A stretch of DNA of 17,056 nt from JAEUIA01 sp038330085 (GTDB lineage Bacteria > Planctomycetota > UBA1135 > GCA-002686595), in NCBI GenBank assembly GCA_038330085.1, contig JBBQNP010000095.1, forward strand, positions 1 to 17,056, in the 5' to 3' direction. A model generated the notes under the pieces. The model saw only the letters and a list, made by a program, of their open reading frames with translations. It had not been told where the DNA came from and ran no database searches. Each line of letters opens with the position of its first letter. Position 1 is the first letter of the stretch. A program made the position numbers and the translations under genes. Positions 17,053 to 17,056 of this stretch are shown here, in pieces.

Positions 17053-17056
17053 GTCC

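Overview
The window is GC-rich, with third codon positions almost always G or C in the long genes, except for a visibly less GC-rich stretch of about 2.3 kb (4776-7091). The gene families suggest a high-GC Planctomycetota-type bacterium. They are a MoxR ATPase, a DUF58 protein, BatA-type and double-vWA membrane proteins, an ABC-2 transporter with two sister permeases, and a secreted two-TM protein. This assignment is an inference from family style; no rRNA or marker gene is present.

Layout. The left arm (143-4775, plus strand) is a two-gene operon: a BatA/vWA membrane protein, and one base later a 930-residue protein with two vWA domains around a glutamine-amidotransferase-like fold. The middle (4776-7091) has a 584-base stretch without a convincing gene, then an orphan gene for a nucleoside-deoxyribosyltransferase/DRHyd-like protein with an N-terminal helical domain. 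After it comes a DUF433-type antitoxin-like gene broken by an in-frame TAA, and possibly a scrap of its toxin partner. The right arm (7092-17052, minus strand) is one long tightly packed operon. In transcription order it encodes a coiled-coil membrane protein (split by an in-frame TGA), MoxR, a signal-peptide/two-TM protein, an ABC ATPase, two paralogous ABC permeases, DUF58 and a sterol-desaturase/fatty-acid-hydroxylase-like protein.

How it works together. MoxR AAA+ ATPases typically act with vWA and DUF58 partners in maturing or assembling complexes. Here that module is fused genetically to an ABC-2 transporter through a chain of stop/start overlaps (GTGA, GTGA, ATGA). The two large vWA proteins of the left arm are probably part of the same envelope system, although they now lie on the opposite strand and converge on the operon. 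The low-GC middle block separates the two arms and looks like an insertion or rearrangement site carrying conflict-type genes, at least one of them decayed.

The most interesting points are the MoxR-vWA-ABC supersystem split into convergent arms, the two in-frame nonsense codons (15988-15990 and 6394-6396), the orphan DRHyd-like gene, and a perfect 19-bp palindrome in front of the left operon. No tRNA, rRNA, CRISPR array, insertion sequence or origin was recognised.
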